35,584 nt of DNA from Gemmatimonadota bacterium (GCA_947475795.1 CANJOX010000001.1:1-35584); one strand, 5' to 3'; positions 25,410 to 34,014 are shown, counted from the first letter of the stretch. The notes: generated from the sequence alone by a model not told the origin. Numbers and translations are program-made.

Positions 25410-26918
25410 TCAGGGCGTCTTCGCGACGGCGCGGAGCAAGCGGTCGGTGTACTGGGCCATCTCACGGAGCGCGGTCACCGCGATGCGCTCGTCGCGCCCA
25501 TGCATACGCATGCCGTCGGTCTCGGGCACGAACGATCCGGTGACCCCGAACACGTCGATGCCGCGATTGCGGAAAAAGATCGCGTCGGTGGCGCCGGTTT
25601 CCATGTACGGAATGATCGGGGTGGCCGCGTACCGCGCACCCAGGGCGGCGCGCACCAGCTCCTGCACGTGCGCCGTGACGACGGAGGGTCCGCTCTCGGT
25701 GGCCGGTGACACCACGCGCACCTCAACGGCGCTGTCGGCCACGAGCTCGCGCAGCCGGCGCCGGACGACCTCCTGCCCCTCACCGGGGAGCATGCGGCAA
25801 TTCACGGTGCCCACGGCTTCCTGCGGGATGGCGTTGGGGGCGGTGCCCGCGCGCAGCATGGTGGTCACGCAGGTGGTGCGGAGCCGTGCGGCCAGCGCGG
25901 GGTCACGCAGCAGTAGCGCCTGCGCGCCGGCATCGTCGGGATTCCGTGCGAGGGCGGTCATGGCGGCGCCCAGCGGGCCGGCCGTGAGGGGCCCCGTGCG
26001 CTCCAGAAAGAGGCGGGTGACGTCGTTGAGGCGCACCGGGAAGGTGGCCCCGGTAAGGCGCGTGACCGCCCGGGCGAGCCGGTCCACCGGTGTCTCGCCG
26101 TCGGGGACGGAGCTGTGTCCGCCGGGCCCCGAAGCCACGAGGTCGAAGTCCACGTACACCTTTTCGGCGGCCTGCACTGTGAAGGCGCGGACCCCGCCAT
26201 TCGTGAGCTCCGCCCCGCCGGAATCGAGATTGAGCACATACGCCGCATCGGCGACCGCCGAGTGCTGCTTGAGCAGCCACTCCACACCGTTCTCGACCCC
26301 CGACTCCTCGCCGGCGGTGAGCGTGAGCAGTACGTCGCGCTCGGGGACCACGCCGTCGCGTCGGGCCACCAGCATGGCCGCCACGATCGCGGCGGCCGGC
26401 CCCTTGTCGTCCAGCACGCCGCGGCCGTAGAGGTAGCCGTCGCGCTCGGTGAGCACGAAGGGGTCGCTCCCCCAGTCGAGGCGCGGGGCCTCCACGACGT
26501 CGAGATGCGCGTTGAACACCACCGGTTTGCCGCGCGTGCGCCCCCGCCAGCGGACCACCAGATTCTGGCTCTTCGGGCCTGCGCCGGTGAGCGTGATGTC
26601 GGCGGCCGGCCACCCCGCCGCGCGAAAGCGCGCGGCCATGGCCTGTGCCGCCCGTGTACTGGAGCCGCTGCTCACAGTGGTGTTCACGGCCACCAGCTGC
26701 GCCAGCACATCACGCGTGAGCGGTTCGACCGCCACCGACGCGGCGGTCGCGCCCGTGCGCCGGGCGGGTGACTGGGCCGCCACGGGCAGTGGTGCCCAGG
26801 CGGCGCCCCCCAGCAGCAGCGCCAGCGCGGGCCGCAGACGGCGCCGCACGATGCGCGGTACGGGGCACCCCACTGGGCGCACTCCGGCGGCGCGCGCTCC
26901 CGCGAAGCGCGCTACCAC
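25410..26918 (-). CDS. Secreted M20 family metallopeptidase
   Basis: 502-aa zinc peptidase or amidohydrolase of family M20. A basic N-terminus and hydrophobic stretch ending PVAAQ (about residue 49) form a long signal peptide. Metal and catalytic residues are visible: His138 and Asp140 in 'NAHLDVV', Asp170 in 'GRGVLDDKG', Glu204-Glu205 in 'TAGEESG', and a late His in 'MRMHGRDERI'. The dimerisation lid lies between about 240 and 370. The GTG start overlaps the stop of the amidohydrolase gene by 7 bp. Probable substrate: di- or short peptides or N-acyl amino acids in the periplasm. Confidence 0.9.
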   Translation of the reverse strand: MVARFAGARAAGVRPVGCPVPRIVRRRLRPALALLLGGAAWAPLPVAAQSPARRTGATAASVAVEPLTRDVLAQLVAVNTTVSSGSSTRAAQAMAARFRAAGWPAADITLTGAGPKSQNLVVRWRGRTRGKPVVFNAHLDVVEAPRLDWGSDPFVLTERDGYLYGRGVLDDKGPAAAIVAAMLVARRDGVVPERDVLLTLTAGEESGVENGVEWLLKQHSAVADAAYVLNLDSGGAELTNGGVRAFTVQAAEKVYVDFDLVASGPGGHSSVPDGETPVDRLARAVTRLTGATFPVRLNDVTRLFLERTGPLTAGPLGAAMTALARNPDDAGAQALLLRDPALAARLRTTCVTTMLRAGTAPNAIPQEAVGTVNCRMLPGEGQEVVRRRLRELVADSAVEVRVVSPATESGPSVVTAHVQELVRAALGARYAATPIIPYMETGATDAIFFRNRGIDVFGVTGSFVPETDGMRMHGRDERIAVTALREMAQYTDRLLRAVAKTP

Positions 26919-28393
26919 AGCCCGACCTTCCCCTTCACCGACGCGATCAGCGCGGCGGGGTCATAGCCGACCCCCTGCCGGAACACCATCTGGATATTCC
27001 GAATGTCGGCAATCTTATCAGCGGGATTACCGTTGACGACAACAAGATCAGCGAGCTTCCCCGTGACCAGCGATCCGGTGAGCGCGCCGCGCCCCAGATA
27101 GGTGGCCCCGTTGAGTGTGCCGATCCGGATGGCCTCGAGCGGCGAAAAGCCCGCCTCCACCAGCAGCTCGAGGGCACGCTGGTTGGAGTAGCCGGCAATC
27201 ACCCCGCCGCCGCCGGTGGGATCGGTGCCCACAATCAAGGTCCCGCCCGCTTTCACGAACGCCCGCTCCATGGCCATCCCCTTGGGGAAGGCGCGCGCAT
27301 ACACCGATTGCGGGTTGCGCTGCGTCGCGGCGTACCGCTCGGCAAACTGCGCCCGCAGCGGCTCGATCAGCACGTCGGTGCCCGGCGGCATGGGACGGCC
27401 GGGGGTGAAGGTCTCGAAGATGGTGAGCGTGCTGGTGACGGCCACCTTCCGCTCGATCAGATACCGGAACAGCGCCTGGACCTCGGCGCTCTCGGGGTCG
27501 GCCTGCGCGAGCGCGCTCTGCGCGGCGCCGCCACGGCCGCTGCAGCTGTCGGGCTGCTTACCGGGGACGAAGTCGTTCATGGCGAAGAAGCCATGCTCCA
27601 GATCGTCGATCCCGGCGTCGGCGGCCTCGCGGTAGGTCACCGAGCACAGATGCCCCGTGATCTTGAGCCCCCGTGCGTGCGCCGCCCGGACGGCCCCCTG
27701 CAGGGCCGCGCGCGAAATGTTCATGTACGCCTTGAACGACGTCGCGCCCTGGTCCGCCCAGTACTCCACCAGCTTGCGCGCATCCACCGAATCCCGCAGA
27801 ATGGCCACCTGATTGAACCCCATCCCGGGCCCCTCCAGGTACGGCGCCGTGGCATCAATCCACGGCCCCGGCTTCTCCCCGCGCGCAATCGCCTTCGCGA
27901 TCAGCAACTCCGCGAAGCCGTTCATATTGCCGCCAGTGCGCATACTGGTCACCCCGCCGGCGAGGTACAGCCGCGAGAAGCTCTCCGTGAGGTTGCCGTA
28001 CGTACCGGCACCCACCGGGTAGTACAGGTGCTCGTGCACCATGACCAGTCCGGGCATCACGCTCTTGCCCGCCAAATCCATGACCTGTGCCCCCGCCGGC
28101 ACCGCCACACCCCCGGCGCGACCCGTCGCCGTGGCGCCGATGGCCGTGATCCGGCCGTCGCGAATAACCAGCGTCTGCCCCTCACGCGGGGGCGCCCCGG
28201 TGCCGTCGATCACCCGCGCGTTGATCAGCGCGAGCACGGTGGTGTCCACGGCCACGTACGAGCGCGTGGCCGGCCCCACCGGCGCCCGCTGCGCCCCGAG
28301 CGACGGGGCGACGAGCGCCGCCGCGACCGCCACCGCCAGCGCCTTGACCCGCCGCACCATGCGCGGCACGCCCGGCGGGTTCGCCGCGCGCAT
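26912..28393 (-). CDS. Secreted amidohydrolase-family metal-dependent hydrolase
   Basis: 493-aa amidohydrolase superfamily member resembling imidazolonepropionase-like and prolidase-type enzymes. It starts with a signal peptide (a second ATG at 28360 would give a more compact one). 'LINARVIDGTGAPPREGQTLVIRDGRI' is the N-terminal composite domain. His120 and His122 in 'MVHEHLYY' form the HxH metal site, 'TSFKAYMN' may provide the bridging Lys, and 'ITGHL', 'DLEHG' and 'VGTDPT' give further His and Asp ligands. The end is 'GKLADLVVVNGNP'. The start overlaps the stop of the dehydrogenase small subunit. Together with the adjacent M20 enzyme it suggests peptide or cyclic-amide degradation. Confidence 0.9.
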   Translation of the reverse strand: MRAANPPGVPRMVRRVKALAVAVAAALVAPSLGAQRAPVGPATRSYVAVDTTVLALINARVIDGTGAPPREGQTLVIRDGRITAIGATATGRAGGVAVPAGAQVMDLAGKSVMPGLVMVHEHLYYPVGAGTYGNLTESFSRLYLAGGVTSMRTGGNMNGFAELLIAKAIARGEKPGPWIDATAPYLEGPGMGFNQVAILRDSVDARKLVEYWADQGATSFKAYMNISRAALQGAVRAAHARGLKITGHLCSVTYREAADAGIDDLEHGFFAMNDFVPGKQPDSCSGRGGAAQSALAQADPESAEVQALFRYLIERKVAVTSTLTIFETFTPGRPMPPGTDVLIEPLRAQFAERYAATQRNPQSVYARAFPKGMAMERAFVKAGGTLIVGTDPTGGGGVIAGYSNQRALELLVEAGFSPLEAIRIGTLNGATYLGRGALTGSLVTGKLADLVVVNGNPADKIADIRNIQMVFRQGVGYDPAALIASVKGKVGLW

Positions 28394-28989
28394 CACCGCA
28401 CCCCGATGTGCTGTTCCGCCGCCGGCGTGCAGCCGGTCCAGGCCGACAAGGGCATGTTCCCCATGTATCCGATGTCCTTCACGCCGATGCGGCTGGTGAA
28501 GAAGCCGCTGGCCGTGAGGTCGCGGAAAGCGTTGAAGAAGCGTACGCCGGATTGACGTTCCTTCGTCGCCTTGGCCGGCCACGCGATGTCGTCTACGATG
28601 GCCAGCCGCTGCGCCGCCGTGGCATCGGGGAACGACACGCCGAAGCGGCTCCGCGATTCGGCGTTGATCCACCCCAGCCCGTCACGCATCCGCGCCTGGT
28701 TGCTGGCATAGGTGACCATCACGAAGTCCATGAACTGCGGCACGCCCGCGTCGGAGGCACTCCCCGACCGTTCATCGCGCGGAATGACGATGTCGGCCAG
28801 CACGCGCACCGTACGCCACTCCAGCGGCTGGAAGAACTTCGGCGTGTAGGCGCGCGGCGGCTGCTCGCCCTCGAGGGCCTCGAGCACGGCGTGCGTGTGC
28901 GTCGCGGCGTCGGCCACCTCGCTGCCCGACAGTGCCCAGGCGCCGAGCGGCATCGTGGCCAGCAGCTTCATCATGTCACGGCGTTCCAT
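28393..28989 (-). CDS. Gluconate 2-dehydrogenase subunit 3-like small subunit with RR signal
   Basis: 198-aa protein of the gluconate 2-dehydrogenase subunit 3 family, the small partner of membrane-bound flavin dehydrogenases. It begins MERRDMMKLLATMPLGAWALSG, a Tat-type signal with Arg3-Arg4. The domain is recognised from 'EWRTVRVLADIVIPRDERSGSASDAGVPQFMDF' and 'FFNAFRDLTASGFFTS'. In FAD-dependent glucose dehydrogenases this type of subunit carries the export signal for the catalytic subunit, which has none. The start codon overlaps the stop of the GMC gene by 1 bp, matching a stoichiometric pair, and its own stop overlaps the amidohydrolase start. Confidence 0.88.
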   Translation of the reverse strand: MERRDMMKLLATMPLGAWALSGSEVADAATHTHAVLEALEGEQPPRAYTPKFFQPLEWRTVRVLADIVIPRDERSGSASDAGVPQFMDFVMVTYASNQARMRDGLGWINAESRSRFGVSFPDATAAQRLAIVDDIAWPAKATKERQSGVRFFNAFRDLTASGFFTSRIGVKDIGYMGNMPLSAWTGCTPAAEQHIGVR

Positions 28990-30683
28990 CAGAGAGCCCC
29001 CGCCTTGCGCTGCTGCGTGATGTACCCGGCCGCGCGCATCGACAGCGCGAGAATCGTCCAGGTGGGATTCTTGTCGGCCTGCGACACGAACGGACCGCCG
29101 TCGGCTACGAACAGATTCTTGCAGTCCCACGCCTGGCAGTTCGCGTTGAGCGCGGAGTTCTTCTCCTGATCGCCCATGCGCACCGTGCCGAGTTCGTGGA
29201 TGATCTGGCCGCCCGCGCTGATGCCGTACCCCTGTTCCTTCGTGGGCATCGCATTGAACACCTGCCCGCCCATCTCGGCGATCAGGGCGCGGAACGTCTC
29301 CTGCATGTGCTTGACCTGATTGTACTCGTGGTCGCTCCACTTGAAGCTGAACTTGAGCACCGGGATGCCCCACTGATCCTTCTTGTCGGGGTCGAGCTCG
29401 CAGTAGCTGTTCTCGTTGGGGATCATCTCGCCGCGCCCCGAGAAGCCGATCGTGGTGCCCCAGTACTTGCGATAGCTGTCCTTGAGCGACGCGCCGTAGC
29501 CGCCACCGTCGGGATAGCGCTGGATGCCGCCCATGAAGCCGTAGCTCGGCATACCGAAGCCGCCCCACACCTCGATGTGATAGCCGCGCGGGAAGTCAAG
29601 CTTCTTGTTGTCGAGCCACCACGGCATGTACACGTGACCGCCACCCACGCCGTCGCAGTTGTGCCGCGGCATCGACTCCATGGCGGGGATATACCCCGCG
29701 ACATCCGTGCCGGTGGAGTCGGTGATGTACCGGCCCACCACGCCGCTGGAGTTGCCGATGCCGTGCGGATGACGCGTGGACTTGGAGTTGAGCATGATGC
29801 GGCTAGACTCGCAGCTCGACGCGGCGAGTACGACCACCTTGGCTTTTACGTGTTCGTCGCGGCCGGTGCTCTTGTCGATGTAGCTCACGCCGGTCGCGAG
29901 GCCGTTGGCATCGGTGGTGACTTCCCGCGCCATCGCGTTGCTGATGATTTTCAGCCGCCCCGTCTGCATGGCGGGGAACAGCAGCACGTTCGGCGCCGAG
30001 AAGTTGGAGTTACTCATGCAGCCGCGGTTGCACTGCCCGCAGTAGTGGCACGGCGCACGGTTGCCGAGCGGCTTGGTGATGATGCTGAGCCGCGCGGGGA
30101 TGCAGGTGACGTTCTGCTTCTTGGAGGCCTGCTGCACCAGCTTCTCGTAGCAGCGCGGCTCCGGCGCCGGCATGAACTCGCCGTCGGGATGATTGAACAG
30201 ATTCTCGCGGCTGCCGAAGATGCCGATCAGGCGGTCCACGCGATCGTAGTACGGCGCGATGTCGTCGTAGCCGATGGGCCAATCGTCACCGAGGCCGTCG
30301 TGCGTTTTCTGTTTGAAGTCCTGCGGCCCGAAGCGCAGCGAGATGCGGCCCCAGTGGTTGGTGCGGCCGCCCAGCATGCGTCCGCGCCACCACGAGAACT
30401 TCGACCCCTCTGCCACGGTGTACGGCTCGCCGGGGATCTCCCATCCGCCCAGACAGGCATCGTGCTCACCGAAAGGGCGCTCGGGGGTGCTGCCGCCGCG
30501 ACGTGCCGTGTCGTACGGCATCTTGAGCATCGAGGAGTCCTTGGTGTTGTCCCACCACGGACCCGCTTCGAGCAGAATGACATTGGCACCCTGACGGGTG
30601 AGTTCGTACGCGGCCATGGCGCCACCGGCGCCCGATCCGACAATGCAGACGTCATACGACGACCGACGCGGCTGGACTTGCAT
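28989..30683 (-). CDS. GMC-family FAD oxidoreductase, likely glucoside 3-dehydrogenase catalytic subunit
   Basis: 564-aa flavoprotein. The FAD-binding motif 'CIVGSGAGGAMAAYEL' is at 13-28, and 'GRMLGGRTNHWGR' follows at about 101-113. The catalytic His496 is in 'HELGTVRMG' and Asn539 in 'NPTWTI'. A cysteine cluster Cys212-x2-Cys215-x2-Cys218-x3-Cys222 resembles the iron-sulfur motif of bacterial FAD glucose dehydrogenase subunits. There is no signal peptide of its own; export with the Tat-bearing small subunit encoded next door is expected. With DUF1080 and a sugar isomerase nearby, oxidation of the C3 hydroxyl of a glycoside is the likeliest role, but glucose- or gluconate-type oxidation cannot be excluded. 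No cytochrome subunit is encoded nearby. Confidence 0.88.
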   Translation of the reverse strand: MQVQPRRSSYDVCIVGSGAGGAMAAYELTRQGANVILLEAGPWWDNTKDSSMLKMPYDTARRGGSTPERPFGEHDACLGGWEIPGEPYTVAEGSKFSWWRGRMLGGRTNHWGRISLRFGPQDFKQKTHDGLGDDWPIGYDDIAPYYDRVDRLIGIFGSRENLFNHPDGEFMPAPEPRCYEKLVQQASKKQNVTCIPARLSIITKPLGNRAPCHYCGQCNRGCMSNSNFSAPNVLLFPAMQTGRLKIISNAMAREVTTDANGLATGVSYIDKSTGRDEHVKAKVVVLAASSCESSRIMLNSKSTRHPHGIGNSSGVVGRYITDSTGTDVAGYIPAMESMPRHNCDGVGGGHVYMPWWLDNKKLDFPRGYHIEVWGGFGMPSYGFMGGIQRYPDGGGYGASLKDSYRKYWGTTIGFSGRGEMIPNENSYCELDPDKKDQWGIPVLKFSFKWSDHEYNQVKHMQETFRALIAEMGGQVFNAMPTKEQGYGISAGGQIIHELGTVRMGDQEKNSALNANCQAWDCKNLFVADGGPFVSQADKNPTWTILALSMRAAGYITQQRKAGAL

Positions 30684-30716
30684 GAGAGCGGGGATCAGGA
30701 GGGGAAGTGGCGACGG

Positions 30717-31604
30717 TCAGTAGGCCCGCATGGCGGCCGCGCTGGCGCGGATCGAGGCCAGCGCATCGACGGGCTGATCGTGTTCGATGAACCAGTGCGT
30801 GAGGCCGAGCCCACGGCCCTTGGCGAGGATCGTCTTGAAATCGATGGTGCCCGCGCCGACATCGCGCATGGCGCGCTCCGGGGCCGGACTGGCATCCTTG
30901 ACGTGGCAGCACACCACGCGTCCCGGCTGCCGCGCCATGATGGCGAGCGGGTCGTGCCCGGCCTTGATGGTCCAGTACAGATCGAGCTCGAGCAGCATCA
31001 TCGCCGGGTCGGTCTCGCCGGTGATGAGGTCGTAGCCGGTGGTGCCGTCCACGGGCGCGAACTCGAAATCGTGATTGTGATAGGCGAACTGCAGCCCCGC
31101 CGCCTTCGCCAGCCGCGCCCCGGTGTTCAGGCGCGCCACGAGCTTCATCCAGTTGCTGCGCGAGCCGCGGTATTCGGTACCCACGAACGGCACGATCACG
31201 ATCCCGTGCCCCATCGCGGTGGCACGATCGAAAATCGCCGGCCAGCCGTCGTCGGTGGCGGGTAGCGGTTCGTGCGTGGACGGTGCCGTGAGCCCATGCC
31301 GTTGCATAAGATCACGCCACCACGCCGCCGGCTTGTTGAAGTAGCCGGCGAACTCGAGTTCGGTGATGCCGGCCGCCGCCACCGCCGCGATCGTGCCCTC
31401 GAGATCCTTGGCGAGCGCACTGCGCACGGTGTACAGCTGCAGGCCGATCCGGTCGATGCGGCGCGAGCGATCACCACCCGATGGATCCGCCGCCTGCGCC
31501 GCCCGCAGGAGCGATGGCGCCAGCGCGCTGCCCGCGACACCGGCGGCCAGCAGTTGCAGCATCGCGCGCCGCGAGCGCGCGGCGGGTTGATTCGACACGT
31601 CCAT
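30717..31604 (-). CDS. Tat-exported sugar phosphate isomerase/epimerase-like TIM barrel
   Basis: 295-aa protein of the AP-endonuclease-2/xylose-isomerase-like TIM-barrel family. A Tat signal is visible (SRRAMLQLLAAGVAGSALAP, Arg12-Arg13). The barrel runs from 'IGLQLYTVRSAL' to the end. Likely metal ligands lie in 'FAYHNHDFEF', 'MLLELDLYW', 'CCHVKDAS' and 'HWFIEHDQ'. Periplasmic isomerases of this kind accompany GMC dehydrogenases and DUF1080 in keto-glycoside clusters. The start at 31604 is 2 bp after the acetyltransferase stop, and 33 bp separate its stop from the GMC start. A role in isomerising a 3-keto-sugar is inferred from context. Confidence 0.87.
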   Translation of the reverse strand: MDVSNQPAARSRRAMLQLLAAGVAGSALAPSLLRAAQAADPSGGDRSRRIDRIGLQLYTVRSALAKDLEGTIAAVAAAGITELEFAGYFNKPAAWWRDLMQRHGLTAPSTHEPLPATDDGWPAIFDRATAMGHGIVIVPFVGTEYRGSRSNWMKLVARLNTGARLAKAAGLQFAYHNHDFEFAPVDGTTGYDLITGETDPAMMLLELDLYWTIKAGHDPLAIMARQPGRVVCCHVKDASPAPERAMRDVGAGTIDFKTILAKGRGLGLTHWFIEHDQPVDALASIRASAAAMRAY

Positions 31605-31606
31605 GG

Positions 31607-32092
31607 TTACCCCTCGTCGGTCGCAAGAAGCGTCAAGGCATCCCCCGTGACGCGGTACACCGTCCATTCATCCTGCGCGCGCGCGCCCAGCTTTTCGTAA
31701 AAGCCGATCGCATCCACGTTCCAGTCCAGCACCGACCATTCCAGTCGTCCGCACTCCCGGGCCACCGCCAGCTGCGCCAGATGCCGCAGCAGCGCCTTGC
31801 CCACGCCCCGTCCCCGATGCGCCGGCCGCACGAACAGATCTTCGAGATAGATCCCCGGACGCGCAAGGAAGGTGGAGAAGTTGTGAAAGAAGAGGGCGAA
31901 CCCGGCGGACGCCCCGTCCCACTCGGCGATCACCACTTCGGCGTACGGCCGCTCGCCGAACAAGCCCGCGTGCAGGAGCGCATCGGTGGCGATGCACTCG
32001 TGCCGCAGCCGTTCATAGTCGGCGAGCCCCTCGATGAGATCCCGGATCACAGGGACGTCGGCCGGCGTGGCCGCGCGCAAGACCAGCGACAT
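31607..32092 (-). CDS. GNAT acetyltransferase, spermidine/spermine N-acetyltransferase-like
   Basis: 161-aa cytoplasmic acetyltransferase. The sequence follows the SSAT/diamine acetyltransferase pattern: 'RAATPADVPVIRDLIEGLADYE', 'FALFFHNFSTF', 'GIYLEDLFVRPAHRGRGVGKALL' (acetyl-CoA-binding motif A with RGRGVG) and 'LEWSVLDWNVDAIGFYEKLGA'. The substrate may be a polyamine or another amine; resemblance does not settle it. It lies 13 bp after the DUF1499 gene and 2 bp before the isomerase gene, so it appears to be within the operon. Confidence 0.9.
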   Translation of the reverse strand: MSLVLRAATPADVPVIRDLIEGLADYERLRHECIATDALLHAGLFGERPYAEVVIAEWDGASAGFALFFHNFSTFLARPGIYLEDLFVRPAHRGRGVGKALLRHLAQLAVARECGRLEWSVLDWNVDAIGFYEKLGARAQDEWTVYRVTGDALTLLATDEG

Positions 32093-32105
32093 CGGTGCGT
32101 CTCCG

Positions 32106-32540
32106 TCAGGGGGTAGTGGACGCCGGCGCCAGGCGCGCCGCGATCCGCGCGATGCGCTGACGATTCACCCCGAGGTCGCTGCGCCCCACGCGGGACGCCG
32201 AGCGGAACCGATACACGTGCGCGGCGCTGTCCACCACGATGTCCACGTCATCGACGAAGCGGAACACGAGGCTGCGGCATTCGGCGCGCAGCGCGCCCGC
32301 GCGCTCGGCGGTGATCGTGGTGCGCGGCTCGGCCAGCAGCGCCTCGCGGGCCCGGCGCAGTGCCGCCTCGGGGGCGTCGGTGAACGGCACCGTGGGCACC
32401 CGCTGCGAGGCGCGCGTGGCCTCGGTGGACACACAGTTCGGCGTGTCGGGGCACGGGGCGAGCACCTGATCGTCGGCCAGTGGGGCCGGCGGGTGCCAAT
32501 AAAGCGCAAGGAGAGAGGCCATGAGCAGCGTGCGGGTCAT
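32106..32540 (-). CDS. DUF1499 family secreted protein
   Basis: 144-aa protein with a short N-terminal hydrophobic signal (MTRTLLMASLLALYW). The family signature is 'APCPDTPNCVST' near the N-terminus, then 'DAALRRAREALLAEPRT'-like and 'LVFRFVDDVDIVVD...YRFRSASRVGRSDLGVNR' segments. That matches DUF1499, whose function is unknown. Two Cys in the CPDTPNC motif could form a disulfide. It lies in the minus-strand run, 22 bp after the unknown secreted protein gene. Confidence 0.88.
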   Translation of the reverse strand: MTRTLLMASLLALYWHPPAPLADDQVLAPCPDTPNCVSTEATRASQRVPTVPFTDAPEAALRRAREALLAEPRTTITAERAGALRAECRSLVFRFVDDVDIVVDSAAHVYRFRSASRVGRSDLGVNRQRIARIAARLAPASTTP

Positions 32541-32562
32541 GCGGAGCGCGTGAGCGGGGTGA

Positions 32563-33438
32563 TCATCGCTTGACGAACGTCCAGCGTCGGGTGGAGCGCG
32601 TGAGAATCGCGTCGTAGTCGCGCGTGCGCACGCGCAGCTCGGGGAGCAGATCGATCGCCAGATGCGCGAGCATGAGCTCGGTCATCAGTGGCTGCGTCGG
32701 CTCGCTGCTGTCCAGCGTATATGTGGTGGCGCCGGGGGGGATGGCCAGCACGCGCACGCGCGGCGCAGTCTTGGCGTGTCCCAGCTCACGGGTGCCGTCG
32801 GCGGACATCTGGATCACCGAGTCACCGCCCACGATCGCGCGGTCGGGGGTGTTCGCCGACGGGACGAACCACACCTCCGTGAAATTCTTCTGCGCCAGCG
32901 TGACGGGGATGAACTGTCCGATGCCATTGCCCGGCGCCGTGGCCGCGAGACCGCGCAGCAGCGCGCGGGCCGTCCCGGCGGCGCGCGCCGTATCCACCGG
33001 ATCACGCACCACCATGCCGCGCCCCACGGCGCCGCGGTCGGCAACGCCCGCGAGCCCGCCGTCGCGCAGCGCGTACTGTACGCGCACGCGCATCCCGGGC
33101 GGCGTGTCCGTCAGCTCACCGAAGATGCCGCGCCACTCGGTGCCCTGCTTGAGGCAGGTGAGCGACCAGCCCCGCTCCACGCCGCCCAGCGCGCCGGCCC
33201 GCAGCGCGGCCACCGTGGCCTCGATGCACCGCAGATAGCCCAGCACATCGAGCGCGCGCGCATCCCGCTCGGCGAACAGCCCCTCGAACGTGGTCGGGAC
33301 GGGCGCGAACGCCGGCAGGTCCGGCGGCAGCGGCGGCTGCTTCGCGGCACCGGCGGACTGCGCCGGCAGCGCGGACAGGGCAGCGCACGCAGCGCTGACC
33401 AGCAGCGCCTCACACACACGGCGAACAGCGAACGTCAT
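32563..33438 (-). CDS. Secreted protein of unknown function
   Basis: 291-aa protein I do not recognise. A signal peptide is likely (residues 1-26, ending LPAQSAGA). A Pro-rich stretch follows, then 'YLRCIEATVAALRAGALGGVERGWSLTCLKQGTEWRG' with two Cys that may pair. The rest alternates beta-like strands and ends with 'TRDYDAILTRSTRRWTFVKR'. No catalytic motif or transmembrane segment is visible. It is co-directional with, and 22 bp from, the DUF1499 gene. Confidence 0.7.
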   Translation of the reverse strand: MTFAVRRVCEALLVSAACAALSALPAQSAGAAKQPPLPPDLPAFAPVPTTFEGLFAERDARALDVLGYLRCIEATVAALRAGALGGVERGWSLTCLKQGTEWRGIFGELTDTPPGMRVRVQYALRDGGLAGVADRGAVGRGMVVRDPVDTARAAGTARALLRGLAATAPGNGIGQFIPVTLAQKNFTEVWFVPSANTPDRAIVGGDSVIQMSADGTRELGHAKTAPRVRVLAIPPGATTYTLDSSEPTQPLMTELMLAHLAIDLLPELRVRTRDYDAILTRSTRRWTFVKR

Positions 33439-33502
33439 GGCGGCGGGCTGGAGGGGCGGCGGGGACCATGCAATCTACCCGCGTGGCCGATGGCGCGGTG
33501 GC

Positions 33503-33973
33503 TCAGGCGCTGGCGAGCCCCGTGGCGACCTGACGGGCCAGCACGGCCAGCTCGGGCGACGTCTGCACCACCTGGTAGAACAGGCGCTGGAACGCATCCC
33601 CATCGGCGTCGGCCCGCAGCAGACTCCGGGCGCGACCGAACAGCGACACGGCCTCGGCGGTGCCGAGCGGCTGCTTCTTGTCCGACGTGCGCTCGTCGAT
33701 CAGGAGCACCAGCTGGGCCATGGGGCGCAGCCAGTCAAACCAGGGATCGTTGATCACGAGCTGCAGGAACGCGCTGTTGTTGGCGATGCGGCCGCGCACC
33801 TTTTCGTAGCGGGCGCGCTCGGCCTCCAGCAGTGCGCGATGCACGCGCAGTAGATCCATCCGGACGCGCTCGAGCCGCTGCAGATCGACCGGCGTGGCCA
33901 CCGGGAATTCCACATGGCCGGCAGCGGCATCGGACAGGTCGTGGGGCGTCGGCGTGGGCGTCGGGTCGGTCAT
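33503..33973 (-). CDS. Small helical protein of unknown function
   Basis: 156-aa protein without a signal peptide. After a Thr/Pro-rich start (DPTPTPTPHDLSD) it is mostly helical and charged: 'LERVRMDLLRVHRALLEAERARYEKVRG', 'FLQLVINDPWFDWLRPMAQLVLLIDER' and 'FQRLFYQVVQTSPELAVL'. No known family is recognised, though small alpha-helical proteins of this composition are common in the inferred group. The ATG at 33973 is chosen over upstream starts because the added residues look non-coding. It is the first gene of the minus-strand run, 64 bp before the unknown secreted protein gene. Confidence 0.7.
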   Translation of the reverse strand: MTDPTPTPTPHDLSDAAAGHVEFPVATPVDLQRLERVRMDLLRVHRALLEAERARYEKVRGRIANNSAFLQLVINDPWFDWLRPMAQLVLLIDERTSDKKQPLGTAEAVSLFGRARSLLRADADGDAFQRLFYQVVQTSPELAVLARQVATGLASA

Positions 33974-34014
33974 GAGGGTCTCGGGGCGCGTCGTGAGGCG
34001 CGGGTGAGGCAACG

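Noticed and set aside
28932..31265. A 777-codon open frame on the plus strand opposite the GMC and isomerase genes
   Set aside because: It is the mirror of two clearly recognised genes and spans both of them. Its composition is that of a reverse reading of high-GC codons.
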